Source: Streptomyces sannanensis (GTDB taxonomy: Bacteria > Actinomycetota > Actinomycetes > Streptomycetales > Streptomycetaceae). From it: 64,000 nucleotides of DNA. Of the stretch, positions 1-8,284 are shown piece after piece. The stretch lies in assembly GCF_039536205.1 (NCBI RefSeq), contig NZ_BAAAYL010000001.1, positions 1,116,001-1,180,000 on the forward strand. The letters are read 5' to 3'. Each line of letters starts with the position of its first letter. Within the stretch, counting starts at the first letter, position 1. The translations under genes were made by a program, and so were the position numbers. Under the pieces are notes generated by a model, which saw only the letters and a list, made by a program, of their open reading frames with translations, was not told the DNA's origin and did not search any database.

Positions 1-10
1 CCGGGGCGGG

Positions 11-1183
11 TCAGCGGGTCTCAGGGCCCGCGAGATGGCGGCCGATGACCATGCGCTGAATCTGGTTGGTGCCCTCGACGATCTGCAGCACCTTGGCCTC
101 ACGCATATAGCGCTCGACCGGGAAGTCCTGCGTGTAGCCGTAGCCGCCGAGGACCTGGACCGCGTCCGTGGTGACCCGCATCGCGGCGTCCGTGCAGAAG
201 AGCTTGGCCATGGCGGCCTGCTTGGAGAACGGCTTGCCGGCGTCCCGCAGCCGCGCGGCCGCGAGGTACAGCGAGCGGCCCGCCTCGATCTGGGTGGCCA
301 TGTCGGCGAGCATGAAGCGCAGGCCCTGGAAGTCCGAGATCGGCCGGCCGAACTGCTTGCGCTCCAGGGCGTACCCGAGGGCCGCGTCCAGTGCGGCCTG
401 GGCGACGCCCATGGAGCAGGCGGCTATACCGAGCCGGCCGGCGTCCAGCGCGGCGAGCGCGATGGAGAAGCCCTGGCCCTCCTCGCCGAGGCGGCGGGCG
501 TCGGACACCCGGACATCGTCGAAGTGCACCTGGGCGGTGGGCGAGCCCTTCATGCCCATCTTCTTCTCGGGCGCCGCGGCGCTCAGGCCCTCCGCGTCGC
601 CGGGCACGAGGAAGGCCGTGATGCCCTTGGGGCCCGCGCCGCCGGTGCGGGCCAGGACGGTGTAGAAGTCGGCGACACCACCGTGGGTGATCCAGGCCTT
701 GGTGCCGGTGATGATCCAGTCGTCGCCGTCGCGCACGGCCTTGGTGCGCAGCGAGGCGGCGTCGGAGCCGGAGGCGGGCTCGGAGAGGCAGTACGCGCCG
801 AGGAGGCCGCCGCCCAGCATCGCGGACAGGTGCTCGCCCTGCTGGTCCTTGGTTCCGTACCCGGCCAGGGCGTGGCAGGCGAGCGAGTGGACGCTGACAC
901 CGAGGCCGACGGTGAGGCGGGCGGCGGCAAGCTCTTCGAGTACCTGCAGGTAGACCTCGTACGGCTGGTCTCCGCCGCCGTACTCGGAGTCGTACGGAAG
1001 GCCGAGCAGCCCGGCTTCCGAGAGCAGCGAGAAGATCTCCCGCGGGAAGCGGCCCTCGGCCTCCTCGTCGGCGGCCCTGGGCGCGATCTCGCGCTCCACG
1101 ATGTCGCGCACCAGCGCGATGAGGTCGCGGGACTCCTCGGTGGGCAGCTCTCTCTCCACCGGTTGCGGGGCGTGCTCGGGCAT
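11..1183 (-). CDS. acyl-CoA dehydrogenase
   Basis: A 390-residue FAD-dependent acyl-CoA dehydrogenase that would oxidise an acyl-CoA to the trans-2-enoyl-CoA and pass electrons to ETF. The family motif YCLSEPASGSDAA lies in the middle of the protein. The C-terminal segment QIVEGTNQIQ contains the Glu expected to be the catalytic base, and length matches the family. The ATG at 1183 is chosen because AGGAG lies just upstream; the frame stays open further upstream to 1348 but without a better start. It lies 189 nt downstream of a TetR-family gene on the same strand, which suggests TetR control, perhaps by an acyl-CoA ligand. Chain-length specificity cannot be read from the sequence. Confidence 0.93.
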   Translation of the reverse strand: MPEHAPQPVERELPTEESRDLIALVRDIVEREIAPRAADEEAEGRFPREIFSLLSEAGLLGLPYDSEYGGGDQPYEVYLQVLEELAAARLTVGLGVSVHSLACHALAGYGTKDQQGEHLSAMLGGGLLGAYCLSEPASGSDAASLRTKAVRDGDDWIITGTKAWITHGGVADFYTVLARTGGAGPKGITAFLVPGDAEGLSAAAPEKKMGMKGSPTAQVHFDDVRVSDARRLGEEGQGFSIALAALDAGRLGIAACSMGVAQAALDAALGYALERKQFGRPISDFQGLRFMLADMATQIEAGRSLYLAAARLRDAGKPFSKQAAMAKLFCTDAAMRVTTDAVQVLGGYGYTQDFPVERYMREAKVLQIVEGTNQIQRMVIGRHLAGPETR

Positions 1184-1372
1184 TGCGGCGCTCTCCTCCC
1201 TTTCGGGCGCTGCGGCGGTCGCCGGCGCAGGGTGTGGCGGCGCCGCCGGGGTCGAACTGCCCAGCCGGTGCCGCCCTCCCGGATCACGGAAGGGGCACGT
1301 CAGTGGCTGTGGCGGGTTGAGTATGCCCGATCGGAAGGCCCCCGTCACGGGGTGATTTTCTGTCTTTCCTCG

Positions 1373-2023
1373 TCAGCCCACTTCCCGGGCCGGGCAGCCC
1401 GGTTCGAACTCCTCGATCGTACGGAGAGTGCCGCCTAGCATGCGGACCAGGAGATCGCGCACGGTGTCCCGGCCCAGCTCTTGATGGCCCAGCCAGTCCA
1501 GGGTGACGTACTCGACGCTGGTGAGCCAGCCGAGCAGGGCGAGACGGGCGATCAGCGGGATCGTCCGGCGGCCGTAGGCGCCCTCGGCGATGGTGGCGAT
1601 CAACTCCTCGCGCACGGTGTCGCGTATCGCCTGGACCTGGGTGTCGAAGCCGACGCCGCCGGTGACGATGGTGCGGTAGGCGGCCTGGTGGCTCTGGGCG
1701 TAGCGCAGATAGCCGTCGACGGTGCGGTGCACGCGCTCGGCGGGCGGCAGTTCGGTGCCGGAGGCGGCCCGGGCGACCAGCTGGGCGACCGAGTCCTCGA
1801 CGATCGCGAGGTAGTAGCCGCGTTTGCTCTTGAAGTAGTAGTAGATCAGGCCCTTGGCCACCCCGGCATGCTTGGCGATGTCGTCCATCGACAGCGTGTC
1901 GTAGGAGGTGTCGGCGAACAACTTCCGGCCGATCGCCATGAGTTCGGCCCGGCGGTCCTGGGACCGCCCGGCCGACGCGAAGCTTTGTTGACTGCTGCTC
2001 AAGTTTGACCTCGGTCTCTGCAA
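1373..2023 (-). CDS. TetR-family transcriptional regulator
   Basis: A 216-residue TetR-type repressor. The N-terminal helix-turn-helix reads LSMDDIAKHAGVAKGLIYYYF, close to the family consensus, and is followed by a helical ligand-binding region of typical length. The likely start is TTG at 2023, with GGAG about 12 nt upstream; the first 25 residues are polar and Ser/Gln-rich, so the true start could be slightly downstream. It precedes the acyl-CoA dehydrogenase on the same strand and probably regulates it. I saw no convincing palindromic operator in the 140 nt upstream. Ligand unknown. Confidence 0.9.
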   Translation of the reverse strand: MQRPRSNLSSSQQSFASAGRSQDRRAELMAIGRKLFADTSYDTLSMDDIAKHAGVAKGLIYYYFKSKRGYYLAIVEDSVAQLVARAASGTELPPAERVHRTVDGYLRYAQSHQAAYRTIVTGGVGFDTQVQAIRDTVREELIATIAEGAYGRRTIPLIARLALLGWLTSVEYVTLDWLGHQELGRDTVRDLLVRMLGGTLRTIEEFEPGCPAREVG

Positions 2024-2106
2024 CCGTCACAGGATCTCCGCAGTGCAACTCCACCCACGCCTGAAGCGCGGGCTTCCAACCCGAAGGTTGCGGTCCAGCC
2101 CGAACC

Positions 2107-2122
2107 GGCCCCTTGCGGGGCC
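2107..2122 (-). terminator. short GC hairpin after the C39-type peptidase gene
   Basis: Inverted repeat GGCCCC-TTGC-GGGGCC (6-bp perfect stem) about 45 nt past the stop codon of the peptidase gene at 2167. Actinobacterial terminators often lack a U tract, so this is a plausible but weak terminator between that gene and tetR. Confidence 0.4.
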
Positions 2123-2166
2123 AGAACACGGTACCAGGGGCCGAGGAAGGGATTCAGATCCTTGGG

Positions 2167-3519
2167 TCAGCTGATACCAACGGCGGCGAGGGCCTGCTTC
2201 TGGGAGCCTGTGGGCTTGGCGGGCCAGTAGACATAGCAGACCCCGCCGGTGCCCGAGACGACCTTGCCGGTGGCGTTGTACCGCTTGGTCCTGAGCCAGA
2301 TGTTCTCGAACTCACGGCGCCGGTAGACGCGGCGTACGGCGTCGTTGCTCGGTGAGGCGGGGTCGTTTGCGATCACATCGCCTTCGGCGGTGAAGCCGAT
2401 CACCGTCATCAGATGACCCGAGGTGCCGTAGCCCGCCCCGGTCAGCTCCTCCTTGCGGAACGACTGGGACGTTATGACCGGGATGCCCGCGCGGATCAGC
2501 CTCTCCAGGTCGGTCAGCGACCGGAGTCGGGTGACGGCCGCGCTCATGCCCGGGTACGTGGCCGCGTAGGCCGCGTTGAACGGCCAGTTGCCGCAGCCCT
2601 GGTACTGGTAGTCGTAGGTGAACCGGGCGGCATGGCAGACCTGCGGGTCGGCGAAGGCCGGATCGACCCAGGCCAGGTCCTCGGCGCTGGGCCGGCGGCC
2701 CCAGTACTCGAGGATCATCTGCGACGAGGTGGGGCTGCACCAGGCCTCACCGCCGTTGTCGTACTCCGGGTACTGGCCGACGTGCGTGTTCTGCGAGTAG
2801 CGCGGTACGGGCAGTTCCCCGGCCACGCCGGGCACGGACGCCGGTACGGTGAACCGGTCCGGGATGTCCGAGGCCATCGCGCCGAGCCGCCACACGACGG
2901 GCGTGAGCCCGCTGCCCGGCCGGCGGAACAGGGTCAGCCGCAGCTCGTACGAGACCAGGCGCAGCCCGCTCGCGGGAGAGTCGATGGAGAAGGTGTCGGT
3001 CCAGATGCTGCTCCTGCCGTCCGTCTGGTCGTCGACGGAGGTACGGCGGATGTCACCGTCGCCCGACGCCCAGCGGCCCATGACGTACCAGGGCGTCGCG
3101 GTGCCGTCCGAGTAGCCGCCGCGCAGCTCGGCCTGGAGCCAGGTGCCTGCGGGGGTGTCGGCGTTCCAGGAGGCGATGACCTCCGTCGCGGGCACGGACG
3201 GCCGGTGCACGGGCGATGTCCAGGTGGCGTACTCCCAGGAGGTCGTGGTGCCGGTGTGCGGGTCGGCATATTCGGTGAGGCCCGTGGGAGCGTCGATGAC
3301 CAGGCCCGGGCGGCTGCCCGGGCGGGCCCGGGTGCCCGCCGCGGTGCCGCCGCGCCAGTCCGCGTACTTCGCCCAGGAGCGGTTGTCGATCAGCGGGGCG
3401 TCCGTGGCCTTGTCACGTGTGGCCGCCGCCACGGGTGCGGTGGACGTCGCGGCCGCGCCCGCCATGGCGAGCGCGGCGGCCAGCACGGTTCTGCGCGGAG
3501 TGCTTCCGGTCATGTTCAT
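2167..3519 (-). CDS. Tat-exported C39-like cysteine peptidase family protein
   Basis: A 450-residue secreted protein. The N terminus has a twin-Arg signal, STPRRTVLAAALAMAG, followed by an Ala-rich hydrophobic stretch and a likely AxA cleavage site, so Tat export is predicted. The middle resembles a beta-rich binding domain. The C-terminal part is a Peptidase_C39_2-like papain fold: the Cys of EAWCSPTSSQMILEYWG, then GHLMTVIGF (His), then IANDPA (Asp/Asn) form the expected triad. Two ATGs six bases apart, at 3519 and 3513, are possible starts; the purine run GGGGG is better spaced from the second. It stands alone, divergent from the kinase gene to its right. The substrate is unknown. Confidence 0.85.
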   Translation of the reverse strand: MNMTGSTPRRTVLAAALAMAGAAATSTAPVAAATRDKATDAPLIDNRSWAKYADWRGGTAAGTRARPGSRPGLVIDAPTGLTEYADPHTGTTTSWEYATWTSPVHRPSVPATEVIASWNADTPAGTWLQAELRGGYSDGTATPWYVMGRWASGDGDIRRTSVDDQTDGRSSIWTDTFSIDSPASGLRLVSYELRLTLFRRPGSGLTPVVWRLGAMASDIPDRFTVPASVPGVAGELPVPRYSQNTHVGQYPEYDNGGEAWCSPTSSQMILEYWGRRPSAEDLAWVDPAFADPQVCHAARFTYDYQYQGCGNWPFNAAYAATYPGMSAAVTRLRSLTDLERLIRAGIPVITSQSFRKEELTGAGYGTSGHLMTVIGFTAEGDVIANDPASPSNDAVRRVYRRREFENIWLRTKRYNATGKVVSGTGGVCYVYWPAKPTGSQKQALAAVGIS

Positions 3520-3699
3520 GGACCCCCAGACGGATGATGAGGACGGGACGCAAAGATCACAGATGCATGAAGCGGGCCCCACTATCGCGGGTGACGGCAC
3601 GTCTCTGCCACTGATTCGGCTCGCGTCATGTAAACGAATATTGGTCTCGACCACTGGCATGACCTGCGGTGCCGCGCCAAGCCCCGGAGACCGCCCGCT

Positions 3700-3717
3700 T
3701 AGGGTGGGCGCATGAAC
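3700..3717 (+). promoter_or_regulatory. candidate leaderless promoter of the P-loop kinase gene
   Basis: TAGGGT at 3700-3705 fits the actinobacterial -10 pattern TANNNT, and the ATG at 3712 lies 7 nt downstream, where transcription would begin. No Shine-Dalgarno sequence precedes the ATG, which supports a leaderless mRNA. Inferred from spacing only. Confidence 0.45.
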
Positions 3718-4341
3718 GACCTCCACCGGCTCGCGGCGGAGCTGCGCACGCTCCCGCCCTCCTGCGGTCCCGTGCGGCTGATCGCTGTCGACGGCCACGC
3801 GGGCTCGGGCAAGAGCACCTTCGCGGGCAGGCTGGCCGACACCCTGGGCGGCGCGCCCGTGCTGCACCTGGACGACCTGGCCACGCACGACGAGTTCTTC
3901 GCGTGGACGGAACGGCTGCGCGAACAGGTGACCAGGCCCCTGTCCCGCGGTGAGACCGCGCACTACGCCCCGTACGACTGGTATCTGCGCCGGTTCGGGC
4001 CGCGACTCCCGCTGGAACCGGAGCCCGTCGTACTGATCGAGGGAGTGGGTGCCGGCCGCCGCACGCTGCGGCCGCTGCTCGCGCGGCTGCTGTGGATGGA
4101 AATGGACGCGGACATGTCCTGGGCGCGCGGCCGGCACAGGGACGGCCCGGCACTGTCCGCCTTCTGGGACGAGTGGACCGCCGAGGAACTCCGGCACTTC
4201 GCCGACGACCCCTCGCGCCCCTTCGCCGACACCTTGGTGCGCCAGTGCCAGGGGGGGTATGAGTGGCTTCCGGGGCCTTCCGTGACAGCAGGCTCGCACC
4301 AATTCCTCACGGAGCGTTACCGGCTTTCGCAACCACACTGA
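3712..4341 (+). CDS. uridine kinase-like P-loop kinase
   Basis: A 209-residue P-loop NTPase. Walker A is DGHAGSGKST near residues 27-36, followed by LHLDDLATHDEF, which places an acidic pair where uridine kinases and phosphoribulokinases bind the phosphoryl acceptor and metal. The later PVVLIEGVGAGRR segment is also typical of uridine/cytidine kinase-like proteins. Length fits small uridine kinase homologues. The ATG at 3712 has no ribosome-binding site but sits just after a TAGGGT box, so leaderless translation is likely. It is monocistronic, followed by a hairpin at 4448. The true substrate, whether a nucleoside or something else, is uncertain. Confidence 0.8.
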   Translation: MNDLHRLAAELRTLPPSCGPVRLIAVDGHAGSGKSTFAGRLADTLGGAPVLHLDDLATHDEFFAWTERLREQVTRPLSRGETAHYAPYDWYLRRFGPRLPLEPEPVVLIEGVGAGRRTLRPLLARLLWMEMDADMSWARGRHRDGPALSAFWDEWTAEELRHFADDPSRPFADTLVRQCQGGYEWLPGPSVTAGSHQFLTERYRLSQPH

Positions 4342-4380
4342 ACGGTCGGAAAACCGCCCGCTCGAGTCCCTCAACTGCGC

Positions 4381-4410
4381 TTGACCCAGGGGGCGTACAG
4401 GTCTTACGTT
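4381..4410 (+). promoter_or_regulatory. candidate sigma-HrdB type promoter upstream of the AAA+ gene
   Basis: TTGACC at 4381-4386 and TACGTT at 4405-4410 are separated by 18 nt and fit the vegetative Streptomyces consensus TTGACN/TANNNT. The predicted transcript would have a leader of about 200 nt that contains the hairpin at 4448-4479. Confidence 0.45.
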
Positions 4411-4447
4411 CTCAATGTGCGGCTTTACGGAGCCGCCGCAGACGCGG

Positions 4448-4479
4448 AGCCCCCGGTTGTTCCCCCGTGATCGGGGGCT
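4448..4479 (+). terminator. hairpin between kinase gene and AAA+ gene
   Basis: AGCCCCCG at 4448-4455 pairs with CGGGGGCT at 4472-4479 (8-bp perfect stem, 16-nt loop), followed by TCGTTCT. It lies 106 nt past the kinase stop codon and about 40 nt after a candidate promoter. It could end the kinase transcript or act in the leader of the AAA+ gene. Confidence 0.4.
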
Positions 4480-4612
4480 TCGTTCTGCCTCCCCCCTCTT
4501 TCCCGAGTGCGACGCGCCGCCTCTCGCTCACCCTGGGTCACGGATCACCGGCCCCGCCACATCCCGCGGTCCCTTTCACGCACCCTTCGGTCCGCCACCC
4601 CCCGCGGGTACG

Positions 4613-6607
4613 ATGCAACGAGATCGGTCAAATCCCGTCCGCGACAAGGCGGTTCAGCAAGCCGCCGCAGGGTGCGCACCCGGCGGCACGGCATGGGGGG
4701 CACGGTTGGTGGGGGACGTGAGGGACTTCGGCACGCCGGGCACACAGGCCCCGGCCGATCTCGCCTGGCTGCGCGGGCTGGACGCCTACACCATGGGCGC
4801 CTATCCGCAGGCCGAGGACGAGTTCAAGGCCGCCGTACGTATCGACCCGGGCATGGCCGACGCCTGGCTCGGCCTCCATGCGCTGCGCGTCGACACGACG
4901 ACCGCGCTGCTGCGCATGTACCGGCACCGCGACCGCTTCGGCGAGCAGCGCACCCGCCACCGACGGACCCTGAACTCCTGGTACTGGCTGGGGTGGTGGG
5001 TCCAGCCGGTCCTGGAGAGCCCGCGCGATCTGCTGCTCGCCCATGCCTCGCACTGGCTCGACGGACGCCATGTCCCGGAGCTCGACCGGGCCCTCGCCGG
5101 CCTGCCGCCCGTCGACACCGACCAACAGGTCCGCTTCCTGCACGCCTGCCGGGCCTATCTGGTCAAGGACTGGGAGCAGCTCGTACGCCACACCGAGCCG
5201 ATCGTCGACGACCCGCTGCTGGGCATCGAGGCCGGGCTGTTCGGCGGGATGGCCCGGGTACGGCTCGAGATGTACGGGCAGGCCGAGCCGCTGCTGACTG
5301 CCGCGCTGATGCGGTGCCGCAGCGAGCAGCCCCAGCGCAAAGAGCTGCGCTACTGGCTCGCCCGTGCCCTCGATGGCACCGGCCGCACCGCGGCCGCGCT
5401 GCCGCTGTACCGTGCGGTGCACCGCGTCGACCCCTCCTTCATGGACACCGCGGCACGGCTCGCCGCCATCGCCGAGATCGACGGATTCGACGACCCCACC
5501 GACCTGGCCGCGGTCTCCCTGAACGGGTTCGGCCAGGACACGGCCGAGGCGCAGAACGGCGAAGCCGACCCGCTCTTCTGGCCCGACCCGGCGGACGGCC
5601 GCGATCCGCGGACCATCGGCGAGACCCTGATCCCGCCCGTCGTCCCCGCAGGGCCGGCCGACTCCGTACGGGAGAAGGCGGTCTTCCCCGTGCAGCCGGG
5701 CCCCCCGCAGTTCCCCGCCGGGCCCACCGATCCCGAACTGCTCGCCGAGGCGCTGGCAGAACTGGAGCGGATGGTCGGCCTGGAGCCGGTGAAACGTCAG
5801 GTCAAGGCGCTCTCCGCACAGCTGAACATGGCCCGGCTACGAGCCGATCAGGGCATGCCCGTACAGCCGCCCAAACGTCATTTCGTCTTCTCCGGCCCTT
5901 CCGGGACCGGCAAGACCACGGTCGCCAGGATTCTCGGCCGGGTGTTCTACGCCCTGGGGCTGCTCGGCGGCGACCATCTGGTCGAGGCCCAGCGAGCCGA
6001 TCTCGTCGGCGAGTTCCTGGGGCAGACCGCGGTCAAGGCCAATGAGCTCATCGACTCGGCGCTCGGCGGGGTGCTCTTCGTCGACGAGGCGTACAGCCTC
6101 TCCAACACCGGCTACAGCAAGGGCGACGCCTACGGCGACGAGGCCCTCCAGGTCCTCCTCAAACGCGCCGAGGACAACCGCGACCATCTGGTCGTCATCC
6201 TGGCCGGCTACCCGGAGGGCATGGACCGGCTGCTCGCCGCCAACCCGGGCCTTTCCTCCCGCTTCACCACCCGGGTGGACTTCCCCTCGTACCGGCCGCT
6301 GGAACTGACCTCCATAGGCGAGGTGCTGGCCGCCGAGAACGGCGACACCTGGGACGAGGAGGCGCTGGAGGAGCTGCGCAGCATCAGCGGGCATGTCGTC
6401 GAGCAGGGCTGGATCGACGAGCTGGGCAATGGCCGCTTCCTGCGCACGCTGTACGAGAAGAGCTGCGCGTACCGGGATCTGCGTCTGTCCACGTACGCGA
6501 CGCAGCCCACCCGCGACGATCTCGCGACGCTGCGCCTGCCCGACCTGATGCAGGCCTACGGTGAAGTCCTCTCGGGCCGCGGGCCCCAGACCCCGCCGCA
6601 GCTCTGA
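4613..6607 (+). CDS. TPR-containing AAA+ ATPase of CbxX/CfxQ (EccA/SpoVK-like) type
   Basis: About 664 residues. The N-terminal two-thirds is helical with tetratricopeptide-like repeats, for example YTMGAYPQAEDEFKAAVRI. After a Pro-rich linker comes a CbxX/CfxQ AAA+ domain: Walker A GPSGTGKTT near residue 427, Walker B GVLFVDEAYSL near 485, then sensor and arginine-finger segments (SSRFTTRVDF). The same layout, TPR plus AAA+, occurs in EccA of type VII secretion, but no ESX genes are nearby. The start is uncertain: ATG 4613 is annotated, while GTG 4709 has a better-spaced purine run (GGGGGG, 8 nt). Likely a protein-remodelling ATPase of unknown client. Confidence 0.85.
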   Translation: MQRDRSNPVRDKAVQQAAAGCAPGGTAWGARLVGDVRDFGTPGTQAPADLAWLRGLDAYTMGAYPQAEDEFKAAVRIDPGMADAWLGLHALRVDTTTALLRMYRHRDRFGEQRTRHRRTLNSWYWLGWWVQPVLESPRDLLLAHASHWLDGRHVPELDRALAGLPPVDTDQQVRFLHACRAYLVKDWEQLVRHTEPIVDDPLLGIEAGLFGGMARVRLEMYGQAEPLLTAALMRCRSEQPQRKELRYWLARALDGTGRTAAALPLYRAVHRVDPSFMDTAARLAAIAEIDGFDDPTDLAAVSLNGFGQDTAEAQNGEADPLFWPDPADGRDPRTIGETLIPPVVPAGPADSVREKAVFPVQPGPPQFPAGPTDPELLAEALAELERMVGLEPVKRQVKALSAQLNMARLRADQGMPVQPPKRHFVFSGPSGTGKTTVARILGRVFYALGLLGGDHLVEAQRADLVGEFLGQTAVKANELIDSALGGVLFVDEAYSLSNTGYSKGDAYGDEALQVLLKRAEDNRDHLVVILAGYPEGMDRLLAANPGLSSRFTTRVDFPSYRPLELTSIGEVLAAENGDTWDEEALEELRSISGHVVEQGWIDELGNGRFLRTLYEKSCAYRDLRLSTYATQPTRDDLATLRLPDLMQAYGEVLSGRGPQTPPQL

Positions 6608-6699
6608 GCACGGTGGAAAGCTGCGCCCTGCGGGCGGTGTCAGCTGGGGAGAACCGACTGCCCACAACCAGGGGGCGACCGTCTACTCCCGCGGCGTGT

Positions 6700-6921
6700 G
6701 AAGGGGGCCGTGCAAGGGGTGCTGTCCGGGCCGTAAAACGTGATGTGTGACGCGCGAACGTGCCGGGTGATCAATACGGACCACGAGATCGCGCGGCGTA
6801 CGGGGGTCCGGGGTCCGCGGCGCAGCCGCTGATGTCACGCCCCGGAAAACACGGCATGCCCGGCCCGGACGGTATCCCCGGAACGGCAACCGGCAACCGG
6901 CAGCAACCACCCAGCCCGTCC
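6700..6921. repeat. dispersed intergenic repeat, copy 1 (family 2)
   Basis: This stretch is closely similar to 42675-42875. Both begin GAAGGGGGCCG, share GTAAAACGTGATGTGTGACG, then CGATCGCGCGGCGTAC or a near match, then CATGCCCGGCCCGGAC and CAACCGGCAGCAAC. Copy 1 carries about 50 extra bases between the GCGTAC and CATGCCC blocks. No coding function is visible. The 6608-7195 gap holds only this repeat and the palindromic tandem repeat that follows. Confidence 0.8.
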
Positions 6922-7070
6922 TGGGGGCACCTCTGGGGGCACCCTGAGGGCACCCTGGGGGCACCCTGAGGGCACCCTGGGAGCACCCCCAGCGGTAGCT
7001 GGGGGAGGTAGCTGGGGGAGGTAGCTGGGGGAGGTAGCTGGGGGAGGTAGCCGGGGGAGCTTGAGGACGG
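6921..7070. repeat. GC-rich palindromic and tandem repeat (family 1), expanded copy
   Basis: Two tandem arrays back to back. First come imperfect GGGGGCACCCTGA-like units at about 6922-6990. Then five 13-nt units GGTAGCTGGGGGA lie at 6994-7058, the last with one change (GGTAGCCGGGGGA). The junction CCCCCAGCGGTAGCTGGGGG is palindromic. Related sequence occurs at 22319, 32833, 35396, 42891, 45310 and 63261 in this window, always between genes. Confidence 0.85.
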
Positions 7071-7195
7071 ACACACCGGCCGCCCGGACGGAGCACGGCA
7101 ACCAGCCCAGGCGTGGGTCGCGTCAGCACTCCGCGATGACCGGCAACTCCGCGCCCGCCGGACGATGCACGGCGGCACCGCCCGGCGGGACCAGG

Positions 7196-8284
7196 TCAGC
7201 GGGCCAGGGCCTGTGCCGGGGCCGGGGTCGCCGGGAGCGGGACCGGCACCGGGGCGACGTCCCGGTGGGCCGGGTCGCGGACCTCGCCGACCAGCATCTC
7301 CAGCACGTCCTCCAGGGCGACCAGGCCGAGCACCCGGCCCGAGGAGTCCGCGACCTGGGCCAGATGGGCCGCGGAGCGGCGCATCACGGCCAGGGCGTCG
7401 TCCAGCGGCAGCTCGGCCCGCAGCGCGCCCAGCGGACGCCAGACATGCTGCGGAACCGCACGCTCCCGTTCCTCCAGCTCGAGCACGTCCTTCACATGGA
7501 CGAAGCCCATGAAGGCCCCGCCCTCCGCACAGACCGGAAAGCGCGAGTAGCCGGTGCGTACGGTCAGCTCCTCGACCTCCCTCGGGGTGACCGAGGGGCG
7601 GACTGTGACCAGCGAGGAGCGGCGCAGGAGCACATCGGTGACCGGGCGGCTGCCCAGCTCCAGCGCGTCCTCGAGACGCTCCTGCTCCTCCGGCTCCAGC
7701 AGACCGGCCTGGCCCGCGTCCTCGACCAGCCGGTTCAGCTGCTCGCTGGTGAAAACGGCCTCCACCTCGTCCTTGGGCTCGACCCGGAAGAGCTTCAGCA
7801 CCACCCGGGCGCAGGCGCCGAGCGCGGTGGTGACCGGTCGGCACAGCCGGGCGAAGCCGACCAGGCCGGGGCCGAGCCACAGCGCGGTCTTCTCCGGGGC
7901 AGCCATGGCCAGGTTCTTCGGGACCATCTCACCGATCACGAGATGCAGGAAGACGACCGCGGCGAGCGCGATCACATAGCCGAGGGGGTGGATGAGGCCC
8001 TCGGGGACATGCACCGCGTGGAAGACGGGTTCCAGCAGATGCGCGACGGTCGGCTCCGCGACCGCGCCCAGCGTCAGCGAGCAGACGGTGATGCCGAACT
8101 GCGCGGCGGCCATCATTCTCGGCAGATGTTCCAGCCCGTGCAGCACCTGCCGGGCCCGTGCCGAGCCGGCGGCCAAGGGCTCGATCTGGCTGCGGCGTAC
8201 GGACACCAGCGCGAACTCGGCGCCCACGAAAAAACCGTTCGCCACCACCAGGAGGAGGGCGAAGAGGAGTTGCAGCACGCTCAT
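7196..8284 (-). CDS. CNNM/CBS-domain membrane protein (short form)
   Basis: A 362-residue protein of the HlyC/CorC (CNNM) family. The N-terminal DUF21/CNNM transmembrane domain begins MSVLQLLFALLLVVANGFFVGAEFALV and includes the conserved GEMVPKNLA segment near residue 125; a CBS pair follows (GYSRFPVC; GLVALEDVLEMLVGEV). Unlike its upstream neighbour it stops soon after the CBS pair and lacks the C-terminal CorC/HlyC domain. Its ATG overlaps the stop codon of the neighbour (ATGA), so the two are translationally coupled and probably act together. Family members are linked to divalent-cation (Mg/Co) transport; which ion applies here cannot be told. Confidence 0.88.
   Translation of the reverse strand: MSVLQLLFALLLVVANGFFVGAEFALVSVRRSQIEPLAAGSARARQVLHGLEHLPRMMAAAQFGITVCSLTLGAVAEPTVAHLLEPVFHAVHVPEGLIHPLGYVIALAAVVFLHLVIGEMVPKNLAMAAPEKTALWLGPGLVGFARLCRPVTTALGACARVVLKLFRVEPKDEVEAVFTSEQLNRLVEDAGQAGLLEPEEQERLEDALELGSRPVTDVLLRRSSLVTVRPSVTPREVEELTVRTGYSRFPVCAEGGAFMGFVHVKDVLELEERERAVPQHVWRPLGALRAELPLDDALAVMRRSAAHLAQVADSSGRVLGLVALEDVLEMLVGEVRDPAHRDVAPVPVPLPATPAPAQALAR

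Noticed and set aside
6994..7058. Possible CRISPR-like array
   Set aside because: Units are 13 nt with no spacers and no cas genes nearby; it is a simple tandem repeat.
6835..7101. Proline-rich open frames made of LPQLPPPATSPSY units
   Set aside because: They are translations of the 13-nt GC-rich tandem repeat and occur in several frames.
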